A stretch of 64,000 bases of DNA from Flavobacterium hercynium (GCF_002217285.1 NZ_MUGW01000024.1:1-64000); one strand, 5' to 3'; positions 43,700 through 53,067 are shown, counted from the stretch's first letter. Numbers and translations: made by a program. Notes: a model not told the origin generated them from the sequence alone.

Positions 43700-44197
43700 A
43701 TGAATGTAACGCTAAGGCCTGCTGTAGTAAGCGATCTAAATAAAATACTGGAAATTGTAAATCATTCTATTATTCATACCACGTCTAACTACAATTACGA
43801 GACGCAAACTCTTGAAATTCAAACAAAATGGTTAGAAGATAAAAAGGCTAAAAATATGCCTGTAATTGTGGCTGAATTAGAAGGTGAAGTTGTGGGATTT
43901 GGAAGTTATGGTCAGTTTCGCGAAAAAATTGGCTACCAATATACTGTAGAACATTCAGTTTATGTAGTAGATAACATAATCGGTAAAGGTATTGGCTCTA
44001 AACTATTGACCGAATTGATTACATTAGCAAAAAAACAAGGTCTCCATGTCATGATTGGTGCTATAGATGCTGATAATGCCGGAAGTATTGCTTTTCATGA
44101 AAAATTTGGCTTCGTAGCGACTGGAACTATTCGAGAGGTTGGTTACAAGTTTGATCACTGGCTTGATCTGGTTTTTATGCAATTGATATTGAAGTAA
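43700..44197 (+). CDS. GNAT-family N-acetyltransferase (Pat/MddA-like)
   Basis: The 165-aa protein has the GNAT acetyl-CoA loop VDNIIGKGIGSKLLTELI and the downstream AIDADNAGSIAFHEKFGFVATGTIREVGYKFDHWLDLVFMQ pattern typical of phosphinothricin/methionine-sulfone acetyltransferase-like enzymes. The acceptor is unknown. It is co-transcribed with the thioredoxin-domain gene (11-base gap). Confidence 0.92.
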   Translation: MNVTLRPAVVSDLNKILEIVNHSIIHTTSNYNYETQTLEIQTKWLEDKKAKNMPVIVAELEGEVVGFGSYGQFREKIGYQYTVEHSVYVVDNIIGKGIGSKLLTELITLAKKQGLHVMIGAIDADNAGSIAFHEKFGFVATGTIREVGYKFDHWLDLVFMQLILK

Positions 44198-44211
44198 AAA
44201 AACCTTAAAAT

Positions 44212-44256
44212 AAAAAATCCACAAACTTGCAATGATACAAATTTGTGGATTTTTTG
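44212..44256. terminator. Bidirectional terminator between GNAT and glutathione peroxidase genes
   Basis: The 13-bp stem AAAAATCCACAAA / TTTGTGGATTTTT has A and T tracts that let it act for both converging genes. Confidence 0.85.
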
Positions 44257-44275
44257 ATTTAAGTTTTTTTATGAA

Positions 44276-44863
44276 TTAACTCTTAATCCAGTTAATAACT
44301 TCCGGATCAGTAGGTAATGTTCTAGGTTTTATCACCTTTGCCAGCTCCCCTTTTTCATTAATTAAATATTTTTGAAAATTCCATTCTACTTCAGAATCCT
44401 GTAAACCGTTTTTCGATTTTTGAGTAAGGAATTTGTAAATCTCACACATATCATCTCCTTTTACAGAAACTTTGTCCATCATTGGAAAAGTTACACCATA
44501 ATTTTGTTGACAAAAAGCACCAATTTCTTCATTAGTCCCTGGTTCCTGAGAAGCAAAATTGTTTGCCGGAAAGCCTACAATTACAAAACCTTTGTCTTTA
44601 TACTCTTTGTAAATTGCTTCCAGATCTTTGTATTGCGGTGTTAATCCGCATTTTGATGCTGTATTTACAATCATTACTTTTTTCCCTTTAAGAGTAGAGA
44701 AATCAAAAGTATTACCCGATAAATCTTCTACTTTATACTGGTAAATTGTTTCCTTTGCCATAACTTCCTGCTTTTTATTAGTTTTTTTTACGCTCGTTTG
44801 CGCTTGATTTTGGCAGCTAAACAAGATTAGTGCACCGTATGCCAGAGATACTATTTTTTTCAT
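44276..44863 (-). CDS. Glutathione-peroxidase-family lipoprotein
   Basis: The thioredoxin-fold peroxidase carries the peroxidatic Cys in NTASKCGLTPQY (about 70), FPANNFASQEPG, and WNFQKYLI, the family's active-site blocks. It starts with a lipoprotein signal (lipobox LFSC), so it is predicted to be anchored in the envelope. The selenocysteine is replaced by Cys as usual in bacteria, and thioredoxin is a more likely reductant than glutathione. Confidence 0.93.
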   Translation of the reverse strand: MKKIVSLAYGALILFSCQNQAQTSVKKTNKKQEVMAKETIYQYKVEDLSGNTFDFSTLKGKKVMIVNTASKCGLTPQYKDLEAIYKEYKDKGFVIVGFPANNFASQEPGTNEEIGAFCQQNYGVTFPMMDKVSVKGDDMCEIYKFLTQKSKNGLQDSEVEWNFQKYLINEKGELAKVIKPRTLPTDPEVINWIKS

Positions 44864-45487
44864 TTGTTACTATTTTTGGATAAAATTAATTAAAATCTGA
44901 TTTACTAGTTGTGTTCATTATACTAAACATAAGTTAAATAAAAAAATGAAGCCTAACGTTAATCAGACGTTAGGCTTCCCCCCATACAAACAAATCAAAC
45001 CATGAATTTTAGTTTAAGCACTGCTGCTTTATATTTTGATATTTATTTTAGTATTACTTTCAAATTATAGTTGATGCCACGGTTATAATGAAAACTATTG
45101 CATCCTCATAAAAATGTATCCCTGAACTATTTTTAATATTGGTGTTTACAATAATAAAATGCTAAATCTCTAATCAGGTTAATCATTTTGTTCCCTCGTC
45201 ATTCTACTATTTTTCGTTTGGAAGTCCGAAGGCATCAACTATTTATTATTTTAATATCTATTGTATTGCGTTTCTTATTTATATGTACGAAAAGTACTTT
45301 CTTTTGGATTTGAAAAAAGTAAAAAAAAATGAAGTTTTTTTTACATCCCTTATTTTTAGGGACTTTACAAGCATAAAAAAAAATGGATTTTCTTAAATAA
45401 ATCAATTATCTTTAACTCACAGATAAGAAATTTCAATTTTGGAGTTTGAAAATCTTAAAAATTATATAAAACAAAACCCACAAATTT
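44864..45487. other. Gap upstream of the ECF sigma gene with an orphan terminator hairpin
   Basis: A 12-bp stem (GAAGCCTAACGT 44948-44959 with ACGTTAGGCTTC 44967-44978) is followed by a T run on the minus strand. It is shaped like a terminator for leftward transcription, yet no gene I recognise lies between it and the sigma gene, so an unannotated RNA is possible. The right end must hold the sigma operon promoter; TATCTTTA near 45409 is a weak -7 candidate. A 22-codon frame at about 45002 is unlikely to be real. Confidence 0.55.
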
Positions 45488-46018
45488 ATGAGTCAGGAAG
45501 AATTATTAGTTTTAATTTACAAAAAAGATGAAAGGGCTTTTACTCATCTTTATGATATGTATTCTAAAAGCTTATTTTCAGTAATCAATGTTCTGATCAA
45601 AAACCGTGAAGAAGCGGAAGATGTTCTTCAGGAAGTTTTTGTGAAAATTTGGAAAAATATAGATTCTTATAATGAAGGTAAAGGTCGATTTTATACCTGG
45701 ATCCTAAATATAGCGCGCAATACGTCAATTGATAAGCTGCGTTCTAAAAATTTTAATAACAGTCAAAAAAACCTTTCCTCCGATAATTTCGTACATCTGT
45801 TAGACGACAGTAATAAACTGGCCAATAAAATTGATACAATTGGAATTCATGAATTTGTAAAAAAGCTAAAACCAAAATGTATTGAGATTATAGATTTATT
45901 ATTTTTTAAAGGATATACTCAACAAGAAGCCTCTGAAGAACTAGCTATACCGTTGGGAACTATCAAAACACAAAACAGAAACTGTATTAACGATTTACGC
46001 AATTATTTAAAAATATAA
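45488..46018 (+). CDS. ECF-type RNA polymerase sigma factor
   Basis: Region 2 is clear (YDMYSKSLFSVINVLIKNREEAEDVLQEVFVKIWKNI, residues about 20-60) and region 4 ends the protein (YTQQEASEELAIPLGTIKTQ). The 176-aa length and the two-region layout define an extracytoplasmic-function sigma factor. Its stop overlaps the anti-sigma ATG by one base (TAATG), so translation is coupled. The signal sensed is unknown. Confidence 0.95.
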   Translation: MSQEELLVLIYKKDERAFTHLYDMYSKSLFSVINVLIKNREEAEDVLQEVFVKIWKNIDSYNEGKGRFYTWILNIARNTSIDKLRSKNFNNSQKNLSSDNFVHLLDDSNKLANKIDTIGIHEFVKKLKPKCIEIIDLLFFKGYTQQEASEELAIPLGTIKTQNRNCINDLRNYLKI

Positions 46019-46806
46019 TGGAAACACAAGAATATATAGACTCAGGAATTCTGGAACTCTATGTTTATGGTTTATTAACCGAAACTGAAAATCTGGAAGT
46101 AGCCGAAATGGCGAAGAAACATACCGTAATCGAACAGGAAATTCTTTCGATAGAAAAAGCAATTGTTGCCTTATCTTCTAGTTTTTCTCCGTTTCACTCG
46201 GTAGCAAATTTCGAAAAGATAAAAGCACGACTAGAACTTAAACATGGTAAAGTAGTCGAGATGAAACCTGCCTCAAACTGGTCACAATATGTGGGTTGGG
46301 CAGCTGCTGTTGTATTGCTTTTGGGACTTGGATACCAAACTTTACAATTAACAGAAACAAGAGAAGCTATTGCAACTGTTGGAAATGAGAAAAACAAAAT
46401 ACAAAGAGATTTTGCTTATCTGGATCAGCAACATAAAGAAACAGAGAAAAGTTTAACCATCGTAAGGGACATCAAAAATACGGGTGTAACTCTTGGCGGG
46501 CAAACCGTCTCTCCTACTTCATTTGCAAAAGTATACTGGAACAAAGACACCAAAACTACTTATATTGATGCAAAAGGTTTACCGGAACCTCCAAAAGGAA
46601 TGGTTTATCAGGTTTGGGCATTAAAATTAAGTCCGGTGCTTACGCCTACAAGCATAGGTTTACTGGAAGATTTTGCCAGCAACGACCAAAAAATATTTGC
46701 TGTAAGCCAGACAGATTCTGCTGAAGCTTTTGGAATTACGTTAGAGCCTGCAGGAGGAAGTTTAACGCCTACAATGGAACAACTTTATACTTTAGGAAAA
46801 GTCTAA
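46018..46806 (+). CDS. RskA-type anti-sigma factor
   Basis: Residues about 1-80 form the cytoplasmic sigma-binding part (LYVYGLLTETENLEVAEMAKKH). One membrane helix lies at about 90-110 (YVGWAAAVVLLLGLGYQTL), then a short coiled coil, and residues about 165-262 match the RskA periplasmic domain (GLPEPPKGMVYQVWALKLSP, FGITLEPAGGSLTPT). It should hold the ECF sigma at the membrane until a signal frees it. It overlaps the sigma gene by one base. Confidence 0.92.
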   Translation: METQEYIDSGILELYVYGLLTETENLEVAEMAKKHTVIEQEILSIEKAIVALSSSFSPFHSVANFEKIKARLELKHGKVVEMKPASNWSQYVGWAAAVVLLLGLGYQTLQLTETREAIATVGNEKNKIQRDFAYLDQQHKETEKSLTIVRDIKNTGVTLGGQTVSPTSFAKVYWNKDTKTTYIDAKGLPEPPKGMVYQVWALKLSPVLTPTSIGLLEDFASNDQKIFAVSQTDSAEAFGITLEPAGGSLTPTMEQLYTLGKV

Positions 46807-46827
46807 AAATCAATTTGTTATAAAAAT

Positions 46828-46868
46828 AAAACGCATATTAATTTATTTTAATATGCGTTTTTTTTATT
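46828..46868 (+). terminator. Terminator of the sigma/anti-sigma operon
   Basis: The 14-bp stem AAAACGCATATTAA / TTAATATGCGTTTT is followed by a T run, 22 bases after the anti-sigma stop. Confidence 0.9.
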
Positions 46869-46907
46869 ATTTTTAGTGAACCAAAAGTCATATAATACTT
46901 TCAAAAC

Positions 46908-47639
46908 ATGAGTATAAAATGTAAAAATTGTGATCAAAATTATAGTGGCAATTATTGTAACAATTGCGGACAGCCGGCAGAGACACACAAAATAAATGCT
47001 CATTTTTTATGGCATGATATTCAGCACGGTTTATTACATTTTGACAAAGGTATACTTTATTCTTTTCAGCAATTGTTTAGCAGACCCGGACACTCTATTC
47101 GCGAATTTATTGAAGGAAAGCGTGTAAAACATTTTAAGCCTATTTCTCTTGTTGTAGTTCTTGGAACTCTTTACGGAATATTATATCACTTTTTTGATAT
47201 CAATTTGATTAACGCTACTTCTACCGATCCTAAAATAAATTATTTAAAAGTAAATGAATTTATTGCGACTCATTTTTTCTGGATTACGATTGCAAATATT
47301 CCACTATTCACGATTGGTACTTTTATTTGTTTTAGAAAACAAGGCTACAATTTTATTGAGTATTTTGTTTTAAACACTTTCAAAGCCTCTCAAAAACTAT
47401 TCGCTCACATCATTACTTTTCCATTGCTTTATTTTTTCAATGGATCACCGGAAATAAAATCTATCAATATCTTAATTTATGTAATTGATCTAATCTTGAT
47501 CTTTTGGACTAATATTCAGTTTTTTAATAAAATATCTAAAACGAAAGCATTACTTCTGTCTATTCTAAGTCATCTTATTTTTCTAGTCCTTTTTATTTTA
47601 ATTTTAATCGTAATTGTTTTACTCTATGAGCATCTGTAA
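46908..47639 (+). CDS. DUF3667 membrane protein with N-terminal zinc ribbon
   Basis: The N-terminus CKNCDQNYSGNYCNNCGQPA holds two CxxC pairs, as in DUF3667 proteins, followed by HFDKGILYSFQQLFSRPGHSIREFIEGKRVKHFKP, the family's signature. About four or five transmembrane helices fill residues 90-243. It is an inner-membrane protein of unknown function common in Bacteroidetes. Confidence 0.9.
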   Translation: MSIKCKNCDQNYSGNYCNNCGQPAETHKINAHFLWHDIQHGLLHFDKGILYSFQQLFSRPGHSIREFIEGKRVKHFKPISLVVVLGTLYGILYHFFDINLINATSTDPKINYLKVNEFIATHFFWITIANIPLFTIGTFICFRKQGYNFIEYFVLNTFKASQKLFAHIITFPLLYFFNGSPEIKSINILIYVIDLILIFWTNIQFFNKISKTKALLLSILSHLIFLVLFILILIVIVLLYEHL

Positions 47640-47657
47640 ACTTATAATAGAATAAGC

Positions 47658-47692
47658 AAAAAAGGCTCAACATAACGTTGAGCCCTTTTTTA
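47658..47692 (+). terminator. Terminator of the DUF3667 gene
   Basis: The 8-bp stem GGCTCAAC / GTTGAGCC, extended by AA/TT pairing, is followed by a T run. It may also serve the converging cytochrome c gene. Confidence 0.75.
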
Positions 47693-47721
47693 TCTAAAAG
47701 AATTTATTCTTTATTTATTCT

Positions 47722-50700
47722 TTATTTTTTCTTTTTATAGTACTTTCTATAACTCGGATACGTAATTGCTCCAATAAGAGTAATAGTTCCTAAAGAGTAA
47801 TACGTCCAGGCTAATGAATGCGCTTCTCCGGTTGCATAAGAGTGAAGTCCAACCAAATGGAAGTTTACTCCGTAATAGGTAAACAAAATTGATACAAAAG
47901 CAAACATACTCATTAAATTAAAGAACCATTGCCCTCTTAAAGCCGGTACAAAACGGGCGTGAATTACAAAAGCATATATCATAATAGAGATTAATGCCCA
48001 AGTTTCTTTTGGATCCCATCCCCAGTAACGTCCCCAACTTTCGTTGGCCCATTGTCCTCCAAGGAAGTTACCAATTGTTAACATAATCAAACCAATTGTT
48101 AATGACATTTCGTTGATGTATGTAATCTCTTTGATATTTAAACTCATTTTTTCTTTGTTCTTTTCTGTTGTAAAAAGAATAAGCAACAACGAAACAAAAC
48201 CTAAAATCATTCCTAAAGCAAGTGGTCCGTAACTACCCACAATTACTGCTACGTGAATCATTAACCAGTAAGAGTTAAGAACCGGCTGTAAATTTGCAAT
48301 TTCAGGGTCGATCCAGTTCAGGTAAGCCGCAGATAAAATCATTGAAGTTACAAAGGCAGATGAAGCAACTGTAAGTTTTGATTTTCTGTCAAAAGCCAAT
48401 CCAAAGAACATTGTTGCCCATGCCACGTAAACAATAGATTCATAAGCATTACTCCAAGGTGCGTGACCTGAAATATACCAACGTGCTATTAGCGTTGCTG
48501 TATGTAGTGCAAATAACAATCCAACTAATATATGGAAACCGTTTACGGTAAAACGAAGCCATTTCTTCTCAAAAAAGATATTGACAATCACAAAAACAAA
48601 CATGAAAACAGATACTCCTAAATACCAAAATGGCAGTTTTTTTAGAAAATCGTATTTGTTATATAAAATCTCAGAATCAATTCTATCTTCGCTTGGACGT
48701 ACTTTGCTTCCAAATTTCTTTTGAAAACCATTAATACTTTCAACCAATTGATCTGCTGTATCAAAGTTTTTAGAAATAGAACCATTATTTAAAGCACTAA
48801 AATACATTGGAATGATTTGTTTTACATAAATCGAATCCATTCCTTTAAGACCAGTATTTTCACGCTCTAAATACGAAACCCATTTATTACCCGGATCATT
48901 TGGAATTGGGAACAATTTCAAAATACTTCCGCTTAACGCTGATTCCATTAAGTTTACTTTCTTATCCGTTTCAACAAAATCCTTCTCAAACTGATTTGGA
49001 TTTGCAGCCTGATAAGCAGCATCTAAGTAAGGAGCTAATTTATAATTTCCGTTTTGGTCAAAGAAGTTTACAAAAGGTGCATATTTTGCTGTTTTTTCGA
49101 TACCAATAATTTTTCGAATACTATCGTTACCCATTTTGATATAGATAATCGGAACCTGAATCCAAACCTGAGCATATTGCGTCATAGACAAAAATACCTG
49201 ATCAGAGTTCATTCCGTTATAAGTATCTTTCTGACTTACTTTTCTAAGTAATTCAGATGAAAAAGTATTAACCGGTTTCATTCTTCCTCCCGCATCCTGA
49301 ATAATCAGACGCCCAAATTTAGCAGCATGAGATTCCGGAGCTTTGAATACATTTAGTAATGAATCCAATTGTTTTTGACTTGGTGGAGCTGTAACGTGAT
49401 TAGCATGATCATTAGGATCAGCAGGATGATCATGATTGTGATCGTGTCCAGGTGTATGAACATGAGGTGCCTGAGCGAAACCACTCAAACTGATCATTAA
49501 AACTAAAATGGTGATTAATTTTTCTTTTTTCTTTTTAACAACCTCTAATTTTCTCTTCAAATCTCCAAAACGAGAGTGTTTGGTAAACATAATTGCCATT
49601 AATCCAATATATAACATAAAATATCCAAAGTATGTAATTGACGTTCCCCAGAAATCATGATTTACAGATAAGATTGTTCCTTTTTCATCCGGATCAAATC
49701 CTGATTGAAAGAAACGGTATCCTTTGTAATCTAAAACGTGATTCATATAAATAGCAGCATCAAAAGTTTCTGTAGAATCCTGAACTGTTACTTTACTTTC
49801 AAAAGCAGAATAGCTTTTTTCTGTTCCCGGATATTTGGTTGCAATAAAATCATTTAATTTAATTTTAAATGGCGTAACATAGGCTTTACTTCCATAAAAT
49901 AAAGTATAATCTACATTACCAATCTTAACAGATTTAGGTTCTCCTTGTCTTCCTTTAGATCCTAAAAGTGTTAGTTTCTTTTCTTGTCCGTCAGCATTGA
50001 TTTTTACAATCAAAGCATCATTATGATTTTTAGCTTTATAGTCGTTATTAGACTCATAATCAATACGTCCTTTTAAGGCAGGATCAGGAAATACAATTCT
50101 AATATCACCTATACTATATAACGAACGCATCATAAGTGGCTGCACGTTATCTTTAGTAACAGCTCCTTTTAATTTATCCGCCATTCGCATAAATTCTCCT
50201 TCAAAAGGCGTTTGGATTGTATATTCTTTTCCAGTTGTATTAATATTGATTGCACCATCTGTAGGCTTATTCAAAGCAAATAAAACATTGTGTATGTTTT
50301 GTACCTCGCCTTCTTTAAGGAAATGTTCTTCACGTCCTCCAGCTCCTGCTTCTACTAATTTTATGTATAAAGTTCCGTTAGGATCTGGCTTAACCACTTC
50401 TTTAGCTCCCATGATATATTGATCAAGAGTAACTTCAAAAGGAGTTTGGTCAAATTTACCTGAAACAGTAAAGTCATTATTGGTAACAGGCGATAACAAA
50501 AGGTTTTTTTCGAAAACCCTGCGTTTCATTTCACCTTTATATTCTCCATCAGCAAAAATGGTGATGTATGTTTTTTCTGAAAGAATTTGATTCTCTGCAG
50601 CACCTTCTCTAATTGGCATTACACCTTCATAACTAATATAACGTGTTATAAAAGCACCTATAATAATAAAGATAAAAGCAAGGTGCAGTAATAAAGTTGC

Positions 50701-50931
50701 CCATTTTTCTTTTTGTAATAATTGGTAACGTTTGATATTTCCGAAGAAATTAATAACAAAGATTACCATTATAGCCTCGAACCACCAAGTGTTGTAAATT
50801 AAAATTCGAGCAGTATCTGTATTGTACTTGCTTTCTATAAAGGTACCGATACCCATTGCTAATGCAAATGTTAAAAAAAGAACGGCCATTAATCGTGTAG
50901 AAAACAAAAAAGAGAATATTTTTCTATCCAT
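47722..50931 (-). CDS. ccsBA: Fused ResB-CcsA cytochrome c synthetase
   Basis: This system II cytochrome c maturation protein exports heme and attaches it to apocytochromes. The N-terminal half is ResB-like (membrane helices near residues 10-110 and a large periplasmic part). The C-terminal half is CcsA-like with the tryptophan-rich heme-binding motif WANESWGRYWGWDPKETWA (about 970). Between them, residues about 475-515 look like a signal peptide (LMISLSGFAQ) followed by a His-rich stretch. I start it at MDRKIFSFLFSTR (1069 aa) because a -7 box lies between this ATG and the longer start at 51000. Confidence 0.94.
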   Translation of the reverse strand: MDRKIFSFLFSTRLMAVLFLTFALAMGIGTFIESKYNTDTARILIYNTWWFEAIMVIFVINFFGNIKRYQLLQKEKWATLLLHLAFIFIIIGAFITRYISYEGVMPIREGAAENQILSEKTYITIFADGEYKGEMKRRVFEKNLLLSPVTNNDFTVSGKFDQTPFEVTLDQYIMGAKEVVKPDPNGTLYIKLVEAGAGGREEHFLKEGEVQNIHNVLFALNKPTDGAININTTGKEYTIQTPFEGEFMRMADKLKGAVTKDNVQPLMMRSLYSIGDIRIVFPDPALKGRIDYESNNDYKAKNHNDALIVKINADGQEKKLTLLGSKGRQGEPKSVKIGNVDYTLFYGSKAYVTPFKIKLNDFIATKYPGTEKSYSAFESKVTVQDSTETFDAAIYMNHVLDYKGYRFFQSGFDPDEKGTILSVNHDFWGTSITYFGYFMLYIGLMAIMFTKHSRFGDLKRKLEVVKKKKEKLITILVLMISLSGFAQAPHVHTPGHDHNHDHPADPNDHANHVTAPPSQKQLDSLLNVFKAPESHAAKFGRLIIQDAGGRMKPVNTFSSELLRKVSQKDTYNGMNSDQVFLSMTQYAQVWIQVPIIYIKMGNDSIRKIIGIEKTAKYAPFVNFFDQNGNYKLAPYLDAAYQAANPNQFEKDFVETDKKVNLMESALSGSILKLFPIPNDPGNKWVSYLERENTGLKGMDSIYVKQIIPMYFSALNNGSISKNFDTADQLVESINGFQKKFGSKVRPSEDRIDSEILYNKYDFLKKLPFWYLGVSVFMFVFVIVNIFFEKKWLRFTVNGFHILVGLLFALHTATLIARWYISGHAPWSNAYESIVYVAWATMFFGLAFDRKSKLTVASSAFVTSMILSAAYLNWIDPEIANLQPVLNSYWLMIHVAVIVGSYGPLALGMILGFVSLLLILFTTEKNKEKMSLNIKEITYINEMSLTIGLIMLTIGNFLGGQWANESWGRYWGWDPKETWALISIMIYAFVIHARFVPALRGQWFFNLMSMFAFVSILFTYYGVNFHLVGLHSYATGEAHSLAWTYYSLGTITLIGAITYPSYRKYYKKKK

Positions 50932-50962
50932 TTTTGAGGAATTACATTGTATAAAAGTGGGA

Positions 50963-50970
50963 CAAAAGTA
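50963..50970 (-). promoter_or_regulatory. Promoter -7 box of ccsBA
   Basis: The minus strand has TACTTTTG (exact TAnnTTTG), 31 bases before the chosen ATG at 50931. Confidence 0.5.
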
Positions 50971-51115
50971 CTTAAAAATGTTGAGTTCGGTTAGCGACAA
51001 TTTGTTAATAAAAACTAAAAAGTAAATGCAATATTTTCTTTCTCATTAACAAATTAAAAACGTTATCTAATTTGTTAATTTAATTCGTTTAACTTTTTTT
51101 TCAATAATTTTTATT

Positions 51116-51137
51116 TAGATTTGTGTAATCGATTACA
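51116..51137 (+). promoter_or_regulatory. Promoter and LacI-type operator of the GH28 pectinase
   Basis: TAGATTTG (51116-51123) is a -7 box. Directly after it lies the perfect 14-bp palindrome TGTAATCGATTACA (51124-51137) with a central CG, the form of a LacI/GalR-family operator. It covers the predicted transcription start, a classic repression position. No regulator gene is nearby, so the repressor would be encoded elsewhere. Confidence 0.65.
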
Positions 51138-51153
51138 ATTTTAAAATTATGGG

Positions 51154-51356
51154 TTGTGAGTTGTGAGTTGTGAATTGTGAATTACGGATTGAGCGCAAAC
51201 AACCACAAACCAACAACAACTTACATCTAACAACTTACATCTAACAACTTACATCTAACAACTCACATCTAACAACTCACATCTAACAATTCACATCTAA
51301 CAATTCACATCTAACAACTCACATCTAACAATTCACATCTAACAACTTACATCTAA
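51154..51356. repeat. Heptad-repeat array in the 5' leader of the pectinase gene
   Basis: A 7-bp phase runs unbroken for 29 units. It begins with TTGTGAG, TTGTGAG, TTGTGAA, TTGTGAA (51154-51181), passes through degenerate units, and ends in ten perfect-length copies of a 14-bp double heptad CAAYTYACATCTAA (51217-51356). The two early variants TGTGAGTTG and TGTGAATTG are the exact complements of CAACTCACA and CAATTCACA in the later copies, so many alternative hairpins are possible. Confidence 0.92.
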
Positions 51357-51381
51357 CACCTATAAAACTAACTTCTCAAGA

Positions 51382-53067
51382 ATGAAAACGAAACCACACT
51401 ATTTATTTTTGATGCTTATTACTATTGTAATGAGTAATTCATCGCCGATCAATGCACAAAATTCAAAATCGTATGATACTTATAAGAATATTGAATTTAA
51501 GATGCCAAAAGTCAAAGAACCAGTTATTCCTAAAAATAGCGTAAATCTAAAAGACTTTGGTGCTGTAAATGGTGGTTATGTTTTGAACACCCAAGCTTTT
51601 GCTGCTGCGATAGATGCCGTTTCAAAAAAAGGTGGTGGAAAAGTTATTATTCCACCTGGAATATGGTTAACAGGACCAATCATTTTAAAAAGTAATCTTG
51701 AATTATATGCTGAAACAGGTGCTTTGATCAAATTTTCTACTGATAAAAGTTTGTATCCAATTATAGAAACCAGTTTTGAGGGCTTAAATACGTGGCGATG
51801 CATCTCTCCTATTTATGGTAAAAATCTTGAAAACATTGCTTTTACAGGAAAAGGTGTTTGGGATGGTTCTGGAGAAGCATGGAGACAGGTTAAAAAAAGT
51901 AAATTAACGAATGACCAATGGAAGAAATTTGTAGCGTCCGGCGGTGTTCTTAATGAAAAGAAAGACAGTTGGTTTCCATCTGAGCAATATATGAAAGGCG
52001 CTAATGGTGCAGATCAGAATATTAGGCTGGATCTAAAAACTAAAGAAGATTTCGAAGCTATTCACGACTTTTTACGCCCGGTAATGGTAAGTATTCAAAA
52101 TAGTAAAAAAGTACTTTTTGATGGTCCGGTTTTTCAAAATTCTCCAGCTTGGAATATTCATCCATTAATGATTGAAGACCTGATTGTGCGTAATATAACA
52201 GTTCGTAATCCTTGGTTTTCTCAAAATGGTGACGGCCTTGATGTGGAATCCTGCAAAAATGTAATTATCGAAAATTCAAGTTTTGATGTTGGTGACGATG
52301 CTATTTGCATTAAATCAGGAAAAGACAAAGACGGTCGCGACAGAGGTGTTCCCTGCGAAAATATAATTGTAAAAAATAATATTGTGTATCACGGACATGG
52401 TGGTGTTACCGTTGGAAGTGAAATGTCCGGAGGTGTAAAAAACCTGCATGTTTCAAACTGTACTTTTATGGGAACAGATGTTGGATTACGTTTTAAAAGT
52501 ACACGTGGTCGCGGTGGTGTGGTCGAGAATATCTTTATCTCAGATATTTTTATGACTGATATTCCGTCGCAGGCAATTTCATTTGACTTGTATTATGGTG
52601 GAAAATCAATAGCAGAAACATTGGCTGAAGGCGGAAATAAAATAAGCACTAAAATTGTTCCTGTAAATGAGGAAACGCCTCAATTCAAAAATATCTCTAT
52701 AAAAAATATTACTATAAAAGGCGCTTATCAGGCGGTTTTTCTTCAAGGTTTGCCTGAAATGAATCTTGAAAACATCGAAATTTCAAACCTAACCGCAAAT
52801 GCTGAAAATGGCTTTTCGATAATTGATGCAAACGGAATAAAAATTAATAATGTGAAACTAGAAATCAGCAAACCAACTGTATTTGAGATTTATAACAGCA
52901 AAAATATGGTATTCAGCAATATCGATATCAATTCTGATTCACCTAAAGCAATTTCCATCAACGGTGAAGCTTGTACGAATATAGAATTTGTTTCTTCTTC
53001 TAATTCAAACTTATCTAAAAAAACAAGTATTGGAGAAACGGTTCCAAAAGGAGCCGTAAAATTATAA
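51382..53067 (+). CDS. GH28 polygalacturonase-type glycoside hydrolase
   Basis: An exported enzyme (signal peptide ending NSSPINAQ) of the right-handed beta-helix GH28 family that cuts alpha-galacturonide bonds in pectin. Active-site blocks are NGDGLDVES (about 282), GDDAICIKSG (about 303), GHGGVTVGSE (about 337) and LRFKSTRGRGG (substrate-binding RxK type). Length 561 aa is typical of bacterial exo-acting forms. It stands alone rather than in a SusC/SusD polysaccharide locus. Expression is probably repressed through the LacI-type operator upstream. Confidence 0.94.
   Translation: MKTKPHYLFLMLITIVMSNSSPINAQNSKSYDTYKNIEFKMPKVKEPVIPKNSVNLKDFGAVNGGYVLNTQAFAAAIDAVSKKGGGKVIIPPGIWLTGPIILKSNLELYAETGALIKFSTDKSLYPIIETSFEGLNTWRCISPIYGKNLENIAFTGKGVWDGSGEAWRQVKKSKLTNDQWKKFVASGGVLNEKKDSWFPSEQYMKGANGADQNIRLDLKTKEDFEAIHDFLRPVMVSIQNSKKVLFDGPVFQNSPAWNIHPLMIEDLIVRNITVRNPWFSQNGDGLDVESCKNVIIENSSFDVGDDAICIKSGKDKDGRDRGVPCENIIVKNNIVYHGHGGVTVGSEMSGGVKNLHVSNCTFMGTDVGLRFKSTRGRGGVVENIFISDIFMTDIPSQAISFDLYYGGKSIAETLAEGGNKISTKIVPVNEETPQFKNISIKNITIKGAYQAVFLQGLPEMNLENIEISNLTANAENGFSIIDANGIKINNVKLEISKPTVFEIYNSKNMVFSNIDINSDSPKAISINGEACTNIEFVSSSNSNLSKKTSIGETVPKGAVKL

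Noticed and set aside
45002..45070. 22-codon ORF after the orphan hairpin
   Set aside because: Too short, with no promoter or RBS signal. The gap was kept only as a possible RNA region.
50932..51000. Longer N-terminus of the ResB-CcsA fusion
   Set aside because: The extension contains the promoter box at 50963-50970 and does not resemble the family.
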